A DNA stretch of 64,000 bases from Acidobacteriota bacterium. Lineage in GTDB: Bacteria > Acidobacteriota > Vicinamibacteria > Vicinamibacterales > UBA2999. The notes under the pieces are model-generated. The model ran no database searches. It saw nothing but the letters and a program-made list of their open reading frames with translations, and was not told the DNA's origin. The position numbers and the translations under genes were made by a program. Location: contig JADZCN010000158.1 of NCBI GenBank assembly GCA_020851565.1, positions 1-64,000 of the forward strand, in the 5' to 3' direction. Below are positions 44,771 to 53,503 of the stretch, in pieces; within the stretch, counting starts at the first letter, position 1; every line of letters starts with the position of its first letter.

Positions 44771-45265
44771 CTACCGGGGTTCTCCTGGCAACGACGTGTA
44801 GCTGCCGTTCAGGATCTTCCAGGCGCCGCCATCCTTCACCAGCGTGAAGTAATCCACGCCGTGCGAGCGGACCTTGCCTTCGACGACCACCGTGAAGTCG
44901 GCGCGCAGGAAGGCGAGGTGACCACTCTCCACGTGCACCGTAACGTTGGTGAGCGGCTCACGAAAGAGGGTCCCCGGCGTCTGCGCCTTCAGGCCCGCCA
45001 GCCACTCGTCGAAGGTCTGGTGGGTAGTGATCCACTGTCCCTCCCGCTGCCGGACCACGACCATCGTGGCCTTCGGTGCGAACAACGCCGGCAGCTTGTC
45101 GAGGCGGCGGTTGCCCAGATCGTCCAGGAATTGCTCCACCGCGCGTCGCACGGCGGCCGCATCTGGATCCACCGGCTGCGCAGCCGACAGCAGCGCGCCC
45201 GTCATCACCAGGACTGCCGCCACAGCGAGGACGCGGCCGAATTGTCGACGCTTCGTGTGATCCAC
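44771..45265 (-). CDS. Exported SnoaL/NTF2-like protein
   Basis: A 164-residue protein from GTG 45265, chosen because GAGG lies 5 bases upstream and it opens a signal peptide (KRRQFGRVLAVAAVLVMTGA, cleavage near LLSAAQ). The mature part is one cone-shaped NTF2-like domain: AAAVRRAVEQFLDDLGNRRLDKLPALFAP (in pieces), HLAFLRADFTVVVEGKVRSHG and DGGAWKILNGSYT. The family covers isomerases, dehydratases and pure binding proteins; the exported state favours a binding or scaffolding role. Upstream in-frame sequence to 45586 contains a repeat hairpin and is not coding. Confidence 0.8.
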   Translation of the reverse strand: MDHTKRRQFGRVLAVAAVLVMTGALLSAAQPVDPDAAAVRRAVEQFLDDLGNRRLDKLPALFAPKATMVVVRQREGQWITTHQTFDEWLAGLKAQTPGTLFREPLTNVTVHVESGHLAFLRADFTVVVEGKVRSHGVDYFTLVKDGGAWKILNGSYTSLPGEPR

Positions 45266-45299
45266 GCTGACCTCAGTTGACCAATTCCGACTGCCGACT

Positions 45300-45325
45300 C
45301 CCGCCTTCGCCGAGGCTTCGGCGGG
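45300..45325. repeat. REP-like hairpin upstream of the SnoaL-like gene
   Basis: CCCGCC (45300-45305) and GGCGGG enclose CGCCGA-GGCT-TCGGCG (45308-45323), two nested palindromes. Read on the minus strand this gives the spurious peptide text PAEASAKAG, which I associate with dispersed hairpin repeats in high-GC genomes (recollection, not a search). Confidence 0.45.
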
Positions 45326-45354
45326 CAAGCCCGGCACCCGCCTTCCGATCTGAT

Positions 45355-46230
45355 CTACCGCGCGTTCTGCAGCGCCGCGATTCGCGCCTCGAGCGGCGGG
45401 TGCGTGGAGAGCAGGGCCATCATCCCGCCCCGGCCCGAGATCTTCATCGTGGCCAGCGAAGGATGCGCCGTGTCGATCATCCCCGTGTTCTGCTGCAGCC
45501 GCTGCAGCGCCGCGATCATCTTGCCCCGGCCCGAGAGCGTGGCCGCGCCGGCATCGGCGCGGAACTCGCGAGCGCGCGAGAACCACGCGACGACCATCAT
45601 GCCGAGGATGCCGAACGCGATGTCCAACAGTATGGTGGTGAGCATGCCGACGAGGTACGAGATCTTTTCGTCCACGGCGTTGCGCGCGATGTTGGCGATG
45701 ACGCGCGCGAAGAACATCACGAACGCGTTCACCACGCCCTGGATGAGCGTCATCGTCACCATGTCGCCGTTCTGGATGTGCGATACCTCGTGGGCGAGCA
45801 CGCCCTCCACCTCGTCCCGCGACATCCCCCGCAGCAGGCCCGAGGACACGGCCACGAGGCTCCGGCTCTTGCTCGGCCCGGTGGCGAACGCGTTCACCTC
45901 GGGCGACTCGTAGATGCCCACCTCCGGCATCGGCAGGCCGGCCCGATCCGCGAGTTGCTTCACCGTTCCGTACAGCCAGTCGGCCTCGGCGTGCCCCGTC
46001 CGGCCATCCACCAGTTGCACGCCCATGGCCTGCTTGGCCATGAACCGCGACAGCGCCAGGGAGATGAACGACCCGGCCATACCCCAGACGAGGCAGAAGA
46101 CCATCAGCGCGCTGTAATCCAGCCCGCCCCCGGGCAGCCGGTATCCGCCAATCCCCAGGATGGCGAGGACGATGGACAACGTGACCATCACGGCCAGGTT
46201 GGTCAGCACGAAGAGGAGGATGCGCTTCAT
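45355..46230 (-). CDS. htpX: HtpX family membrane metalloprotease
   Basis: A 291-residue inner-membrane zinc protease. Two N-terminal transmembrane helices (about 4-28 and 40-60) and two more near 160-215 surround the catalytic motif H147-E-V-S-H151 (GVLAHEVSHIQNGD). The third zinc ligand is the Glu in SRAREFRADAGAA. Further family text: ESPEVNAFATGPSKS and HPPLEARIAALQ at the end. HtpX degrades damaged membrane proteins together with FtsH. Length and motif order match the family exactly. It is followed upstream by a repeat spacer. Confidence 0.96.
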   Translation of the reverse strand: MKRILLFVLTNLAVMVTLSIVLAILGIGGYRLPGGGLDYSALMVFCLVWGMAGSFISLALSRFMAKQAMGVQLVDGRTGHAEADWLYGTVKQLADRAGLPMPEVGIYESPEVNAFATGPSKSRSLVAVSSGLLRGMSRDEVEGVLAHEVSHIQNGDMVTMTLIQGVVNAFVMFFARVIANIARNAVDEKISYLVGMLTTILLDIAFGILGMMVVAWFSRAREFRADAGAATLSGRGKMIAALQRLQQNTGMIDTAHPSLATMKISGRGGMMALLSTHPPLEARIAALQNAR

Positions 46231-46249
46231 GAATCCAATATACCCCGGC

Positions 46250-46390
46250 TACCCATTGACGATTGCCGATTGGCGATGGGGTGATTCACCGGGCGATTGC
46301 GCATTGGACCATTGCCGCAATCCATTGCCGCAATGCCCCAATCACCAATCGCCAGATGAATCGTCAATCGTCAATCAGCAATCGCCAGTG
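46250..46390. repeat. Spacer repeat: GATTGGCGAT / CAATCGCC family with internal dyad
   Basis: Left arm (46250-46320) GACGATTGCCGATTGGCGAT units. Right arm (46325-46390) complementary CAATCACCAATCGCCAG and CAATCGTCAATCAGC units. It runs almost to the stop codon of the PEGA gene. Confidence 0.87.
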
Positions 46391-46396
46391 GGCGAG

Positions 46397-47173
46397 TCAC
46401 CTGACAGCCGTGTACCCTTCGGCCAGCTTCTTGCGGGCGGCCTCTACGTCGCGGTGGAAGACGAACAGCGCATCGGCGTTGGCCGCGTTCTTGTCGGTGA
46501 AATTCCAGGTCTTGCCGCCCTTCTGCTTCACGCGGAGGTTCTTGTCCATGTAGTCCACGACGAAGGTCTCGATCTGGGCGTAGGGCAGCTTGAAGGCGTC
46601 GTTCTTGTTCGTGGTCTCGTAGGCCAGCCCGTCGACGGTTGCCACCAGCGTGCCCTCGCACCCGCCAATACCGTGCTTGTGGTTCACCGCCATGCGCTTG
46701 TTCAGCCGCACTTCACGGAATTTCATGGTGACCGGGTTCTCTCCGGGCGACAGATCAACCGAGCGTTCGATCCCTTCGTAGCCATCCGCCGTGAGCTTCA
46801 GCTGCTTGCTGCCGGGCTCGAGCCTGTCGAGGCGAAGCGGTGTGGTGCCCACGTACTGCCGGTCCACGAACACCGATGCACCGGGGACGTCGCTCTCGAG
46901 CACCAGCGTGGCCATTGTCGGGGCCGCCGGTTCCGCCGGGGCCGGGGCCGGTGCCGGCTCGGCCTTGCGCGGGGCCTTGCGCGCGGGCGCGGCGGGCTCC
47001 GCCGCCGGGGCGGCCGGCTCGGGAGCCGGGGCCGGAGCGGCGGGCTCGGGCCTGGCCGCCGGCGCTGCCGCCACCGGGGCGGGCGCCTCCTCGACGCGTG
47101 AGCGGCTGGTGACGAACAGGACAATGCCCGCGACGAGCACCAGAGCGGCAATGATGGCGACGATCAGCTTCAC
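46397..47173 (-). CDS. Membrane-anchored PEGA-domain protein
   Basis: A 258-residue protein from GTG 47173, which opens a transmembrane anchor (KLIVAIIAALVLVAGIVLFV). Upstream in-frame sequence is repeat. A 65-residue Ala/Pro/Glu-rich linker (repeats of EPAAPA) follows, then a PEGA domain (about 95-160: VLESDVPGASVFVDRQYVGT, DLSPGENPVTMKF), then an unassigned C-terminal domain (about 170-258: GIGGCEGTLVATVDGLAYET and KGGKTWNFTDKN) that looks PH-like. The long linker suggests reaching across the periplasm or through the peptidoglycan. Exact role unknown. It is divergent from the ATP-grasp gene. Confidence 0.75.
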   Translation of the reverse strand: MKLIVAIIAALVLVAGIVLFVTSRSRVEEAPAPVAAAPAARPEPAAPAPAPEPAAPAAEPAAPARKAPRKAEPAPAPAPAEPAAPTMATLVLESDVPGASVFVDRQYVGTTPLRLDRLEPGSKQLKLTADGYEGIERSVDLSPGENPVTMKFREVRLNKRMAVNHKHGIGGCEGTLVATVDGLAYETTNKNDAFKLPYAQIETFVVDYMDKNLRVKQKGGKTWNFTDKNAANADALFVFHRDVEAARKKLAEGYTAVR

Positions 47174-47188
47174 GCGGCAGATCGTAGC

Positions 47189-47237
47189 ACCGGAACCCCA
47201 GAACCCCAGAACCCCAGAACCCGAGAACCTCAGAACG
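47189..47237. repeat. Spacer repeat: AGAACCCC family in a divergent promoter region
   Basis: Five or six copies of AGAACCCC/AGAACCTC lie between the divergent PEGA and ATP-grasp genes, whose starts are only 84 bases apart. Promoters must overlap the repeat. Confidence 0.85.
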
Positions 47238-47257
47238 GGATCGCACATAATCCCCCC

Positions 47258-48451
47258 GTGACGATCCTCTGCCTCGCGTCGTACTTCAAGGGCCACGACT
47301 TCATCCGCGAAGCTCATCGGCAGGGCTGCCGCGTCCTGCTCGTCACCTCCGAGAGCCTGCGCGACGCCGCGTGGCCGCGCGAGTGCATCACCGAGATGTT
47401 CTACGTCCCCGACGTGAACAAGCAGTGGAAGCTCGACGACCTGCTGATGGGTGTCAGCCATCTCGCCCGCCGCGAGGCCATCGACCGCATCGTGCCGCTG
47501 GACGACTTCGATCTGGAGAAGGCCTCGGCGCTGCGCGAGCACCTGCGCGTGCCCGGCATGGGGGAGACCACCACGCGCTACTTTCGTGACAAGCTCGCCA
47601 TGCGCGTGAAGGCCGCCAGCGACGGCCTGCCGGTGCCGGGTTTCGTGCACGTCCTGAACGAGGCGCGCGTCCGGGCGTTCTGTGCGGAGGTGGCGCCGCC
47701 GTGGTTCCTCAAGCCGCGGCAACAGGCCGGGGCCATCGGCATCCGCAAGATCAACACCGAGGCGGAGCTGTGGGCGGCCATCGACGAACTGGGGGACCGT
47801 TCGTCCCATCACCTGCTCGAAACCTACGTCGCCGGCGACGTCTATCACGTGGACTCCATCGTCTATGAACGAGAGATCCGGATGGCCATCGCCAGCCGCT
47901 ATGGCACGCCGCCCTTCGACGTGTCCCATGGCGGCGGCGTGTTCACTACCCGGATCGTGAGGCGGGCAACGGACGAGGACCGCGGCGTGCTGGAGCTCAA
48001 CCGCAAGGTGCTCACCTCACTCGGGCTGGTGCGCGGGGTGTCGCACAGCGAGTACATCCGGCGGGCGAACGGGGAGTTCGTGTTCCTGGAGACCTCGGCG
48101 CGGGTCGGCGGCGCGCACATCAACGAGCTGGTGGAGGCGGCGACCGGGGTCAACCTGTGGTCCGAGTGGGCGCGCATCGAGAGGGCGGGCGGGGACGAGC
48201 CGTACGAGGTGCGCGCACCGCGTGCCGACTACGCGGGCCTCATCGTCTCGCTGGCGCGGCAGGAACATCCGTCCACCGAGGCCTACGCGGATCCGGAAGT
48301 GGTCTGGCGGCTCGACAAGCGCCACCACGCGGGGCTGATTGTCCGTTCGCCGTCGTACGACCGCGTGGAGCAGCTGTTGGGGGACTACAGCGCGCGATTC
48401 GCGCACGATTTCGTGGCGACTCTACCGCCGAAGGCGACCCCGTCCGACTGA
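47258..48451 (+). CDS. ATP-grasp enzyme (carboxylate-amine ligase-like)
   Basis: A 397-residue cytoplasmic protein with a GTG start and no clear ribosome site. An N-terminal Rossmann-like domain (1-95, TILCLASYFKGHDFIREAHR) precedes the ATP-grasp fold: FRDKLAMRVKAASDGLPVPGF, the ATP-binding PPWFLKPRQQAGAIGIRKI with its Lys, HLLETYVAGDVYHVDSIV, and the metal-binding region GEFVFLETSARVGGAHINELVE with the Glu and following residues. Members of this group ligate amino or carboxylate groups, for instance in dipeptide or natural-product synthesis. No partner gene supports a specific product. Confidence 0.85.
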   Translation: MTILCLASYFKGHDFIREAHRQGCRVLLVTSESLRDAAWPRECITEMFYVPDVNKQWKLDDLLMGVSHLARREAIDRIVPLDDFDLEKASALREHLRVPGMGETTTRYFRDKLAMRVKAASDGLPVPGFVHVLNEARVRAFCAEVAPPWFLKPRQQAGAIGIRKINTEAELWAAIDELGDRSSHHLLETYVAGDVYHVDSIVYEREIRMAIASRYGTPPFDVSHGGGVFTTRIVRRATDEDRGVLELNRKVLTSLGLVRGVSHSEYIRRANGEFVFLETSARVGGAHINELVEAATGVNLWSEWARIERAGGDEPYEVRAPRADYAGLIVSLARQEHPSTEAYADPEVVWRLDKRHHAGLIVRSPSYDRVEQLLGDYSARFAHDFVATLPPKATPSD

Positions 48452-48495
48452 GGTGCGACCCCACCCGGCGGCGGAACCAGGCTCGTGGAGGTCCG

Positions 48496-49737
48496 ATGTC
48501 AGGTCAATCTGCACTCTCGTTCTCCGGCGTCTGGCTGCTGACGGTCGTGCTGGGCGTGGCCCAGGTGCCCGCGCCGCCCGAGTGGTCGCAGTGGCGCGGC
48601 CCGAATCGCGACGGCATCTCGCGCGAGACGGGCTTGCTCAGGGAATGGCCGTCGGGCGGGCCGCGGTTGGCCTGGCAGGCCACGGGCACGGGCACCGCGT
48701 ATTCGTCGTTCTCCACCTCGGGCGGGCGGCTCTACACCCTGGGCGCGCGGGACGATGTGGAATACGTGATGGCGTTCGACCGCGCGACGGGGAAGAAGCT
48801 GTGGGAGACGCCGAACGGCCGCCGCTTCCGCAACGAGCAGGGCGATGGCCCGCGCAGCACGCCCACGACGGACGGCAACGTCGTCTATGCGTTCGGGGGA
48901 TCCGGTGAGCTCTCATGCCTGGATGCCGCCTCGGGCCGGAAGCTCTGGTCCGTCAACGTCGTCCAGAAGTTCGGCGGCGTGACGCCCTATTGGGGGTACA
49001 GCGAATCGCCCCTCGTGATTGGCGACCGCATCGTGCTGAACGCGGGCGGACGTCGTGCCTCGATCGTCGCTCTCAACAAGACCGATGGGAGCACGTTGTG
49101 GCAGCAGGCGGGAGACGAGGCCGGATACTCCTCGCCGGTGCTGCTCAGGACCGGCAGCCTGCAGCAGGTGGTCTTCTTCACCGCCTCGCGCGGGCTTGCC
49201 GTGGATCCCAGGGATGGGCGGCTGCTCTGGACGCACGAACGCGCCTCGAACCGCACGGCGAACATCGCCACGCCCGTCGTGCGCGGCAACCGCGTGTTCT
49301 TCTCGTCCGACTACGGCACGGGCGCGGCGCTCGTGGACGTGCGCGCGGCGGGCAACTTCGCCACCGCCAACGAGGTCTACTTCACCCGGGACATGCGCAA
49401 CCACCACGCATCGTCCGTGCTGGTCGGCACGCACCTGTACGGGTTCAACAGCAGCATCCTGACCGCGATCGAGTTCGACACCGGCACGATGGCCTGGCGG
49501 AACCGCAGCGTGGGGAAGGGCTCGCTCATCTACGCCGACGAGCGGCTGTATCTCTACAGCGAGAACGGCGTTGTGGGCCTGGCCGACGCGTCGCCAACCG
49601 GCTACGTCGAGCGCGGGCGCTTCCAGCTGAAGACGGGCGGGTCGCCGACGTGGAGCCATCCCATCATCACGAACGGGCTGCTCATCCTGCGCGACCAGGA
49701 CAGGGTGTACGCCTATGATATCCGCGCTGTCCATTGA
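48496..49737 (+). CDS. PQQ-type beta-propeller exported protein (outer-membrane-biogenesis-like repeats)
   Basis: A 413-residue protein from ATG 48496 with GGAGG 5 bases upstream. Signal peptide about 1-23. The mature start PPEWSQWRGPNRDGIS is the standard opening of the PQQ-binding-like propeller family of Planctomycetota and Acidobacteriota. Repeats carry the A-F-D-x-x-T-G-K-K-L-W pattern (AFDRATGKKLWETP, CLDAASGRKLWSVN, ALNKTDGSTLWQQ, EFDTGTMAWRN). No quinoprotein dehydrogenase active-site Cys pair is seen, so enzyme activity is doubtful and a binding or scaffold role is more likely. It is followed by a repeat block and is probably monocistronic. Confidence 0.85.
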   Translation: MSGQSALSFSGVWLLTVVLGVAQVPAPPEWSQWRGPNRDGISRETGLLREWPSGGPRLAWQATGTGTAYSSFSTSGGRLYTLGARDDVEYVMAFDRATGKKLWETPNGRRFRNEQGDGPRSTPTTDGNVVYAFGGSGELSCLDAASGRKLWSVNVVQKFGGVTPYWGYSESPLVIGDRIVLNAGGRRASIVALNKTDGSTLWQQAGDEAGYSSPVLLRTGSLQQVVFFTASRGLAVDPRDGRLLWTHERASNRTANIATPVVRGNRVFFSSDYGTGAALVDVRAAGNFATANEVYFTRDMRNHHASSVLVGTHLYGFNSSILTAIEFDTGTMAWRNRSVGKGSLIYADERLYLYSENGVVGLADASPTGYVERGRFQLKTGGSPTWSHPIITNGLLILRDQDRVYAYDIRAVH

Positions 49738-49996
49738 TGATTGCTGATTGATGATTGAGTGATTCATTGGGCGATTCAGCGATTGGACATCGCGCATTGG
49801 GGTTGATCGATTGATCGATTGAGCGATTGAGCGATTGAGCGATTGAGCGATTGAGCGCCCGCAGCACAGGGCGACTCGAACGCGCAGAATGTTCAATGCC
49901 GCAATTCCCCATCGCCCGATTGCCCAATCCGAATGCCACAATCCGTCAATCACCAGTCACCCAATGAATCGCTCAATCGCCAATCGGCAATCGTCA
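49738..49996. repeat. Spacer repeat: GATTGAGC / CAATCGCC family with internal dyad
   Basis: The left arm (49738-49855) contains GATTGATGATTGAGTGATTC and five GAGCGATT copies in a row. The right arm (49908-49996) carries CAATCACCAGTCACCC and CAATCGCCAATCGGC units. The unit type equals that at 10090-10379 and 46250-46390. The right arm reaches the start codon of the next gene. Confidence 0.88.
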
Positions 49997-51421
49997 ATGG
50001 ACGCGCCGCCTCCCAGTCGCCCGAGACGTGCAGCGCTCCGCGCGGTGCTCGTCACGGCCGTCGTCACGGGCGCCATCGCGGGTTGTGCCCCAGCCGTCTC
50101 GCGCCCGCCTGCCGCAGCGCAGCCCACGCCCGTCCCGACGCTCGAGTTCCTCGCGGCGCATGTGATCCCATCCGTGCGGCCCGACTCCGTCGCCGATCGT
50201 GCACGGCTGTTCGGAAGTGTCTCGGGCCTGGCCCGCGATGCCCGCACGGGCCGCTACCTGGCGGTGATCGACGATCGACAGCCGGCCCGCGTCGCCTGGC
50301 TCGACGTCTCCTTCGCCGGTGGAGCCCTCGCGGTGACACCGCTGAGCGTGATGGCCATTGTCCCAGGTCCGGGCATGGATGAACGCCGTGTGACGGGAGC
50401 CGACCTCGAAGGCGTCGCCGCCCTGCCCGACGGCACCTTCGTGGCTACCGAAGAAGGGCATCGATCCACGGGCGCGCCGGGCCAGCCGCCGGCAGGCGAG
50501 TGGCCGGTCGCGCTGCTGTCGCTGTCTCCGCAGATGGTGGTCACCGGGATGCACGAGTGGCCTCCGTCGTTCGACCTGGGCCCGGACCGTGGCGGCATTC
50601 GCGACAATCAGGGTGCCGAGGCGCTGACGCGCACGCCGGACGGACGCCTCATTGCGGGCCTCGAGCAGCCGCGGCACGCCGATCTGCCGGCGACGCGGCG
50701 TAACGGACGGCCCTTCGGCGGCGGCCGGGGCGGCCCGGGGCGGCTGGTCGAGTTCGTGGCTGATGGGAAAGCCTGGCGCGCGCGCCGGCAGTGGGTGTTC
50801 CCGATCGCGCCCACGCCCGTGCGCGAGGGATTTGACGCGATCTGCGATGACGGCGAGAACGGGTTGACCGAGCTGCTGGCGTTGGACGACTGGAACCTGC
50901 TCGCGCTCGAGCGCGCGTGCCTCGTGAGCCCCGCCACGCGGGTCGTGCGCAACACCGCGCTCATCAGCCACGTGAGCCTGCAGGGGGCGGAGGACGTGTC
51001 GGCCGTGGAGAGCCTCGCCGGCGGACGCTGGCGTGGCGCGACGAAGACCTTGATCCTGGACGTGGACAGCCTGATCCCGCACCTGCCTCCGTCGCTGGCC
51101 AACCTGGACAACTTCGAGGCCATGGCCTTCGGCCCGGAGTTGCCGGACGGCAGCCGCACGCTGCTGGTGGTGTCGGACGACAACTTCCGCGCGACGCAGC
51201 AGACGGTGTTTCTGCTGTTTCGGATCAGGGGGCAGGGATCAGGGAGCAGGGATCAGGGATCAGGGAGCAGGGATCAGGGATCAGGGATCAGGGAGCAGGG
51301 GGCAGGGGGCAGGGATCAAGGATCAGGGACCAGGGACCAGGGACCAGGGGACCAGGGACCGGGGAGCAGGGAGCAGGGAGTCACGCCCCCTGCCTCAGGG
51401 TTCCTGCCTCCTGACCCCTGA
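49997..51421 (+). CDS. Phytase-like esterase lipoprotein with repeat-encoded C-terminal tail
   Basis: A 474-residue protein from ATG 49997, chosen because it opens a lipoprotein signal (LRAVLVTAVVTGAIAGC). Residues about 50-410 match the 'esterase-like activity of phytase' domain: SGLARDARTGRYLAVIDDR, ADLEGVAALPDGTFVATEEG, NQGAEALTRTPDGRLIAGLE, TELLALDDWNLLALER and NFEAMAFGPELPDGSRTLLVVSDDN in order. The family is a propeller of uncertain substrate. Odd: after the natural end (about VFLLFRI, base 51227) the frame continues through the GATCAGG repeat for about 65 residues of GSGSRDQ-type text before a stop, overlapping the response-regulator gene on the other strand by 27 bases. Confidence 0.82.
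   Translation: MDAPPPSRPRRAALRAVLVTAVVTGAIAGCAPAVSRPPAAAQPTPVPTLEFLAAHVIPSVRPDSVADRARLFGSVSGLARDARTGRYLAVIDDRQPARVAWLDVSFAGGALAVTPLSVMAIVPGPGMDERRVTGADLEGVAALPDGTFVATEEGHRSTGAPGQPPAGEWPVALLSLSPQMVVTGMHEWPPSFDLGPDRGGIRDNQGAEALTRTPDGRLIAGLEQPRHADLPATRRNGRPFGGGRGGPGRLVEFVADGKAWRARRQWVFPIAPTPVREGFDAICDDGENGLTELLALDDWNLLALERACLVSPATRVVRNTALISHVSLQGAEDVSAVESLAGGRWRGATKTLILDVDSLIPHLPPSLANLDNFEAMAFGPELPDGSRTLLVVSDDNFRATQQTVFLLFRIRGQGSGSRDQGSGSRDQGSGIREQGAGGRDQGSGTRDQGPGDQGPGSREQGVTPPASGFLPPDP
51226..51421. repeat. GATCAGGG / CCCCTGCC repeat forming the 3' end of the phytase-like gene
   Basis: GATCAGGGAGCAGG units run from 51226 to about 51390, followed by complementary CCTGCCTCCTGACCCCTG units. It is translated in frame at the end of the phytase-like gene and, from the other side, at the end of the response-regulator gene. 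Confidence 0.87.
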
Positions 51422-52147
51422 GCCCTGCCCCCCGACCCCGGAGTCCACGGCCATCTTGTATCCCACCCCCCGCACGGTCAGGAGCAGCGCCGGCTTCGTG
51501 GGATCGTCCTCGAGGTAGCGCCGGAGGCGCACGATGAAGTTGTCGATCGCGCGCGTGTCGGTGTCCTCGTGCAGTGCCCACACATCCTCGAGGATGGCCT
51601 TGCGCGAGACGGCCTTCCCGGCGTTGCGAATCAGGTACGCCAGCAGGTCGACCTCCATCTGGGTCAGGTGGTAGGTCTTGTCGCCGACGTGCAGTTCGAG
51701 GGCCGCGAGATCCAGGGTGCGGCCATGGAAGGTCAGTACGCGAGGTGCCTCGGCGGCCGACGCCGCCTCTCGAGCCCACTGGCGCCGGCGCAGCAGGCCC
51801 CTCACGCGGGCGAGGAGGATGGCCAGCTCGAACGGCTTGGGCAGATAGTCGTCCGCGCCCGCCTCGAAGCCCTGCAGGACGTCCTCGGGGCGTCCACGGG
51901 CGGTGAGCATCAGCACGGGCACGTACTGGCCGGCCTCGCGCAGGGCGTGCACGACCTCGAACCCGTTGCGGCCCGGCAGCATGACGTCGAGGATCACCGC
52001 GTCGTACGGCGCGCCGCCCGCGAGAAGACGCTCCAGAGCGCCGTCGCCATCCCCTTCGATGTCGACGGCGTGCCCGTCGGCCTCGAGGTTGAAGCGCAGC
52101 CCCTCCGCCAGGTGATCTTCGTCTTCGACGACCAGGATGCGGGGCAT
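51395..52147 (-). CDS. OmpR/PhoB-type response regulator
   Basis: A 250-residue protein. The receiver domain (1-118) has the acidic pocket VVEDED, the phospho-acceptor Asp54 in AVILDVMLPG, Thr in LMLTARG and Lys104 in YLPKPF. The winged-helix output domain (about 140-232) ends with LLLTVRGVGYKMAV. The last 15 residues (SGVGGQGSGVRRQEP) come from the spacer repeat and are not part of the family. The kinase at 52543-53490 is the obvious partner, although about 395 bases of repeat separate the genes. Confidence 0.93.
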   Translation of the reverse strand: MPRILVVEDEDHLAEGLRFNLEADGHAVDIEGDGDGALERLLAGGAPYDAVILDVMLPGRNGFEVVHALREAGQYVPVLMLTARGRPEDVLQGFEAGADDYLPKPFELAILLARVRGLLRRRQWAREAASAAEAPRVLTFHGRTLDLAALELHVGDKTYHLTQMEVDLLAYLIRNAGKAVSRKAILEDVWALHEDTDTRAIDNFIVRLRRYLEDDPTKPALLLTVRGVGYKMAVDSGVGGQGSGVRRQEP

Positions 52148-52153
52148 ATCGTC

Positions 52154-52300
52154 AGAGTCGGGGTCAGGGATCAGGGATCAGGGATCAGGGATCAGGGATC
52201 AGGGGTCAGGGATCAGGGGTCAGGGATCAGGGAGCCGGGAGCCGGGAGCCGGGAGCAGGGAGCCGGGAGCCGGGAGCCGGGAGCAGGGAGCGTGGGCAGG
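52154..52300. repeat. Spacer repeat: GATCAGG then GGGAGCCG units
   Basis: Upstream of the response-regulator start, GATCAGG units (52160-52232) change gradually into GGAGCCGGGAGC units (52233-52290). The units drift rather than being exact copies. Confidence 0.85.
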
Positions 52301-52315
52301 ACGCCGAGACCAGCG

Positions 52316-52542
52316 GCCACCCGCACCTGTTCGCACCTGCCGCACCTGTTCGCACCTGCCGCACCTGTTCGCACATGCCGCACCTGTTCGCACCTGCCGC
52401 ACCTGTTCGCACCTGCCGCACCTGCTCGCACCCGCCGGCACCTGTTCGCACCTGCCGCACCTGCTCGCACCCGCCCGCACCTGTTCGCACCTGCCCGCAC
52501 CTGTTCGCACCTGCCGCACCTGCTCGCACCTGCTTGCACCCG
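52316..52542. repeat. Spacer repeat: GCACCTG(C/T)(C/T) family, about 20 copies
   Basis: A dense array of GCACCTGTTC, GCACCTGCC and CGCACCCGCC units in one orientation reaches the stop of the histidine kinase. It is the longest single-orientation array in the window, and the source type for the insertion in IorA. Confidence 0.9.
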
Positions 52543-53490
52543 TCAAACGTCTGCCCGCGCGGGTTCTGCCCCGGGCTGCGCGGCCTCGGGCGCCGGGCTG
52601 GCGGCCTTCCGCGGTAGCTCGAGCGTGAACGTCGCGCCGGTGCCTTCCCCCTCACTCTGCGCGAAGACCCGGCCGCCGTGCTGCCTGGCAATGGATCGCA
52701 CGATGTAGAGGCCGAGCCCCGTGCCCTTCACCTTGTAGCCGCGCGACTGGAAGCGGTAGAAGCGGTTGAAGATTCGTTTCAGCTGTGACGGCGGGATGCC
52801 GATGCCGCGATCGCGGACGCGCACCCACACGCTGCCGGGTGCCGGCGCGGCCACTTCGACGGTGACCTGCACCACCTTCAGCGAGTACTTCACCGCGTTG
52901 TCGATGAGGTTCGAGAGCGCCGTCCTGAGCTCGTCGGCGTCTCCTTCGACGACCAGCGCCTGGTCCGCGGCCGGTGTAATCAGCGTGACCGCCTCGGGCC
53001 CCAGGTGATGACGCCGCCGCGCTGTCTCCACGCACTCGGACGCCAGCGCCTTCATGTCCACCGGCGAGTAGTGGATCGCGTGCCGGTGCCCGGCGACACC
53101 CGCCTTCAGCACCTGTTCCACGGTGTGCTGCAGGCGCTCGGTGTCGGCCAGCATCACCTTGTAGAACTCCTTCCGCTGCTGGTCGCCCACGTCCCGGGCC
53201 TGCAGCGTCTCGAGGTAGAGCCGAATGGAGGCGATGGGCGTCTTCAGCTCGTGCGTGACGGCGTTGATGAACGCGTCGTGCTGCTCGTTGCGCCGCAGCT
53301 CGCGCACCAGGAACACGGTGTAGACCACGATGCCCGCGATGATGAGCGCGAAGGCGATGATGCCGAGGACGAGGGGAAGGACGTTGCGCGCCGTCACCAG
53401 GACCCAGCCGACGTTCAGCGACACGGCGGCCGCCACGAGGACGACCGACAGGACGATGACGACGATGGCGGCGGTGCGTCGTCTGGTCAT
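52543..53490 (-). CDS. Membrane sensor histidine kinase with minimal periplasmic loop
   Basis: A 315-residue protein. Two transmembrane helices (about 8-29 and 37-61) are joined by about eight residues, so there is no periplasmic sensor domain. HisKA follows, with the phospho-accepting His80 in NAVTHELKTPIASIR, then the ATPase with N box LSNLIDNAVKYSLK, G1 VRDRGIGIPPSQLKRIFNRFYRF (in pieces) and G2 KGTGLGLYIVRSIA. This layout is that of intramembrane-sensing kinases, which respond to membrane or envelope state. The next gene upstream is a fatty-acid desaturase, making membrane fluidity a plausible signal (inference). The response regulator lies downstream across a repeat spacer. Confidence 0.92.
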   Translation of the reverse strand: MTRRRTAAIVVIVLSVVLVAAAVSLNVGWVLVTARNVLPLVLGIIAFALIIAGIVVYTVFLVRELRRNEQHDAFINAVTHELKTPIASIRLYLETLQARDVGDQQRKEFYKVMLADTERLQHTVEQVLKAGVAGHRHAIHYSPVDMKALASECVETARRRHHLGPEAVTLITPAADQALVVEGDADELRTALSNLIDNAVKYSLKVVQVTVEVAAPAPGSVWVRVRDRGIGIPPSQLKRIFNRFYRFQSRGYKVKGTGLGLYIVRSIARQHGGRVFAQSEGEGTGATFTLELPRKAASPAPEAAQPGAEPARADV

Positions 53491-53503
53491 GGATCAGGAC
53501 CAC

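Noticed and set aside
52137-52628. Open frames through the GATCAGG and GCACCTG arrays coding GSGIRDQ- or TCRTCSHLP-type repeats
   Set aside because: They are products of the repeat having no stops in some frames on both strands; no start site or family supports a protein.
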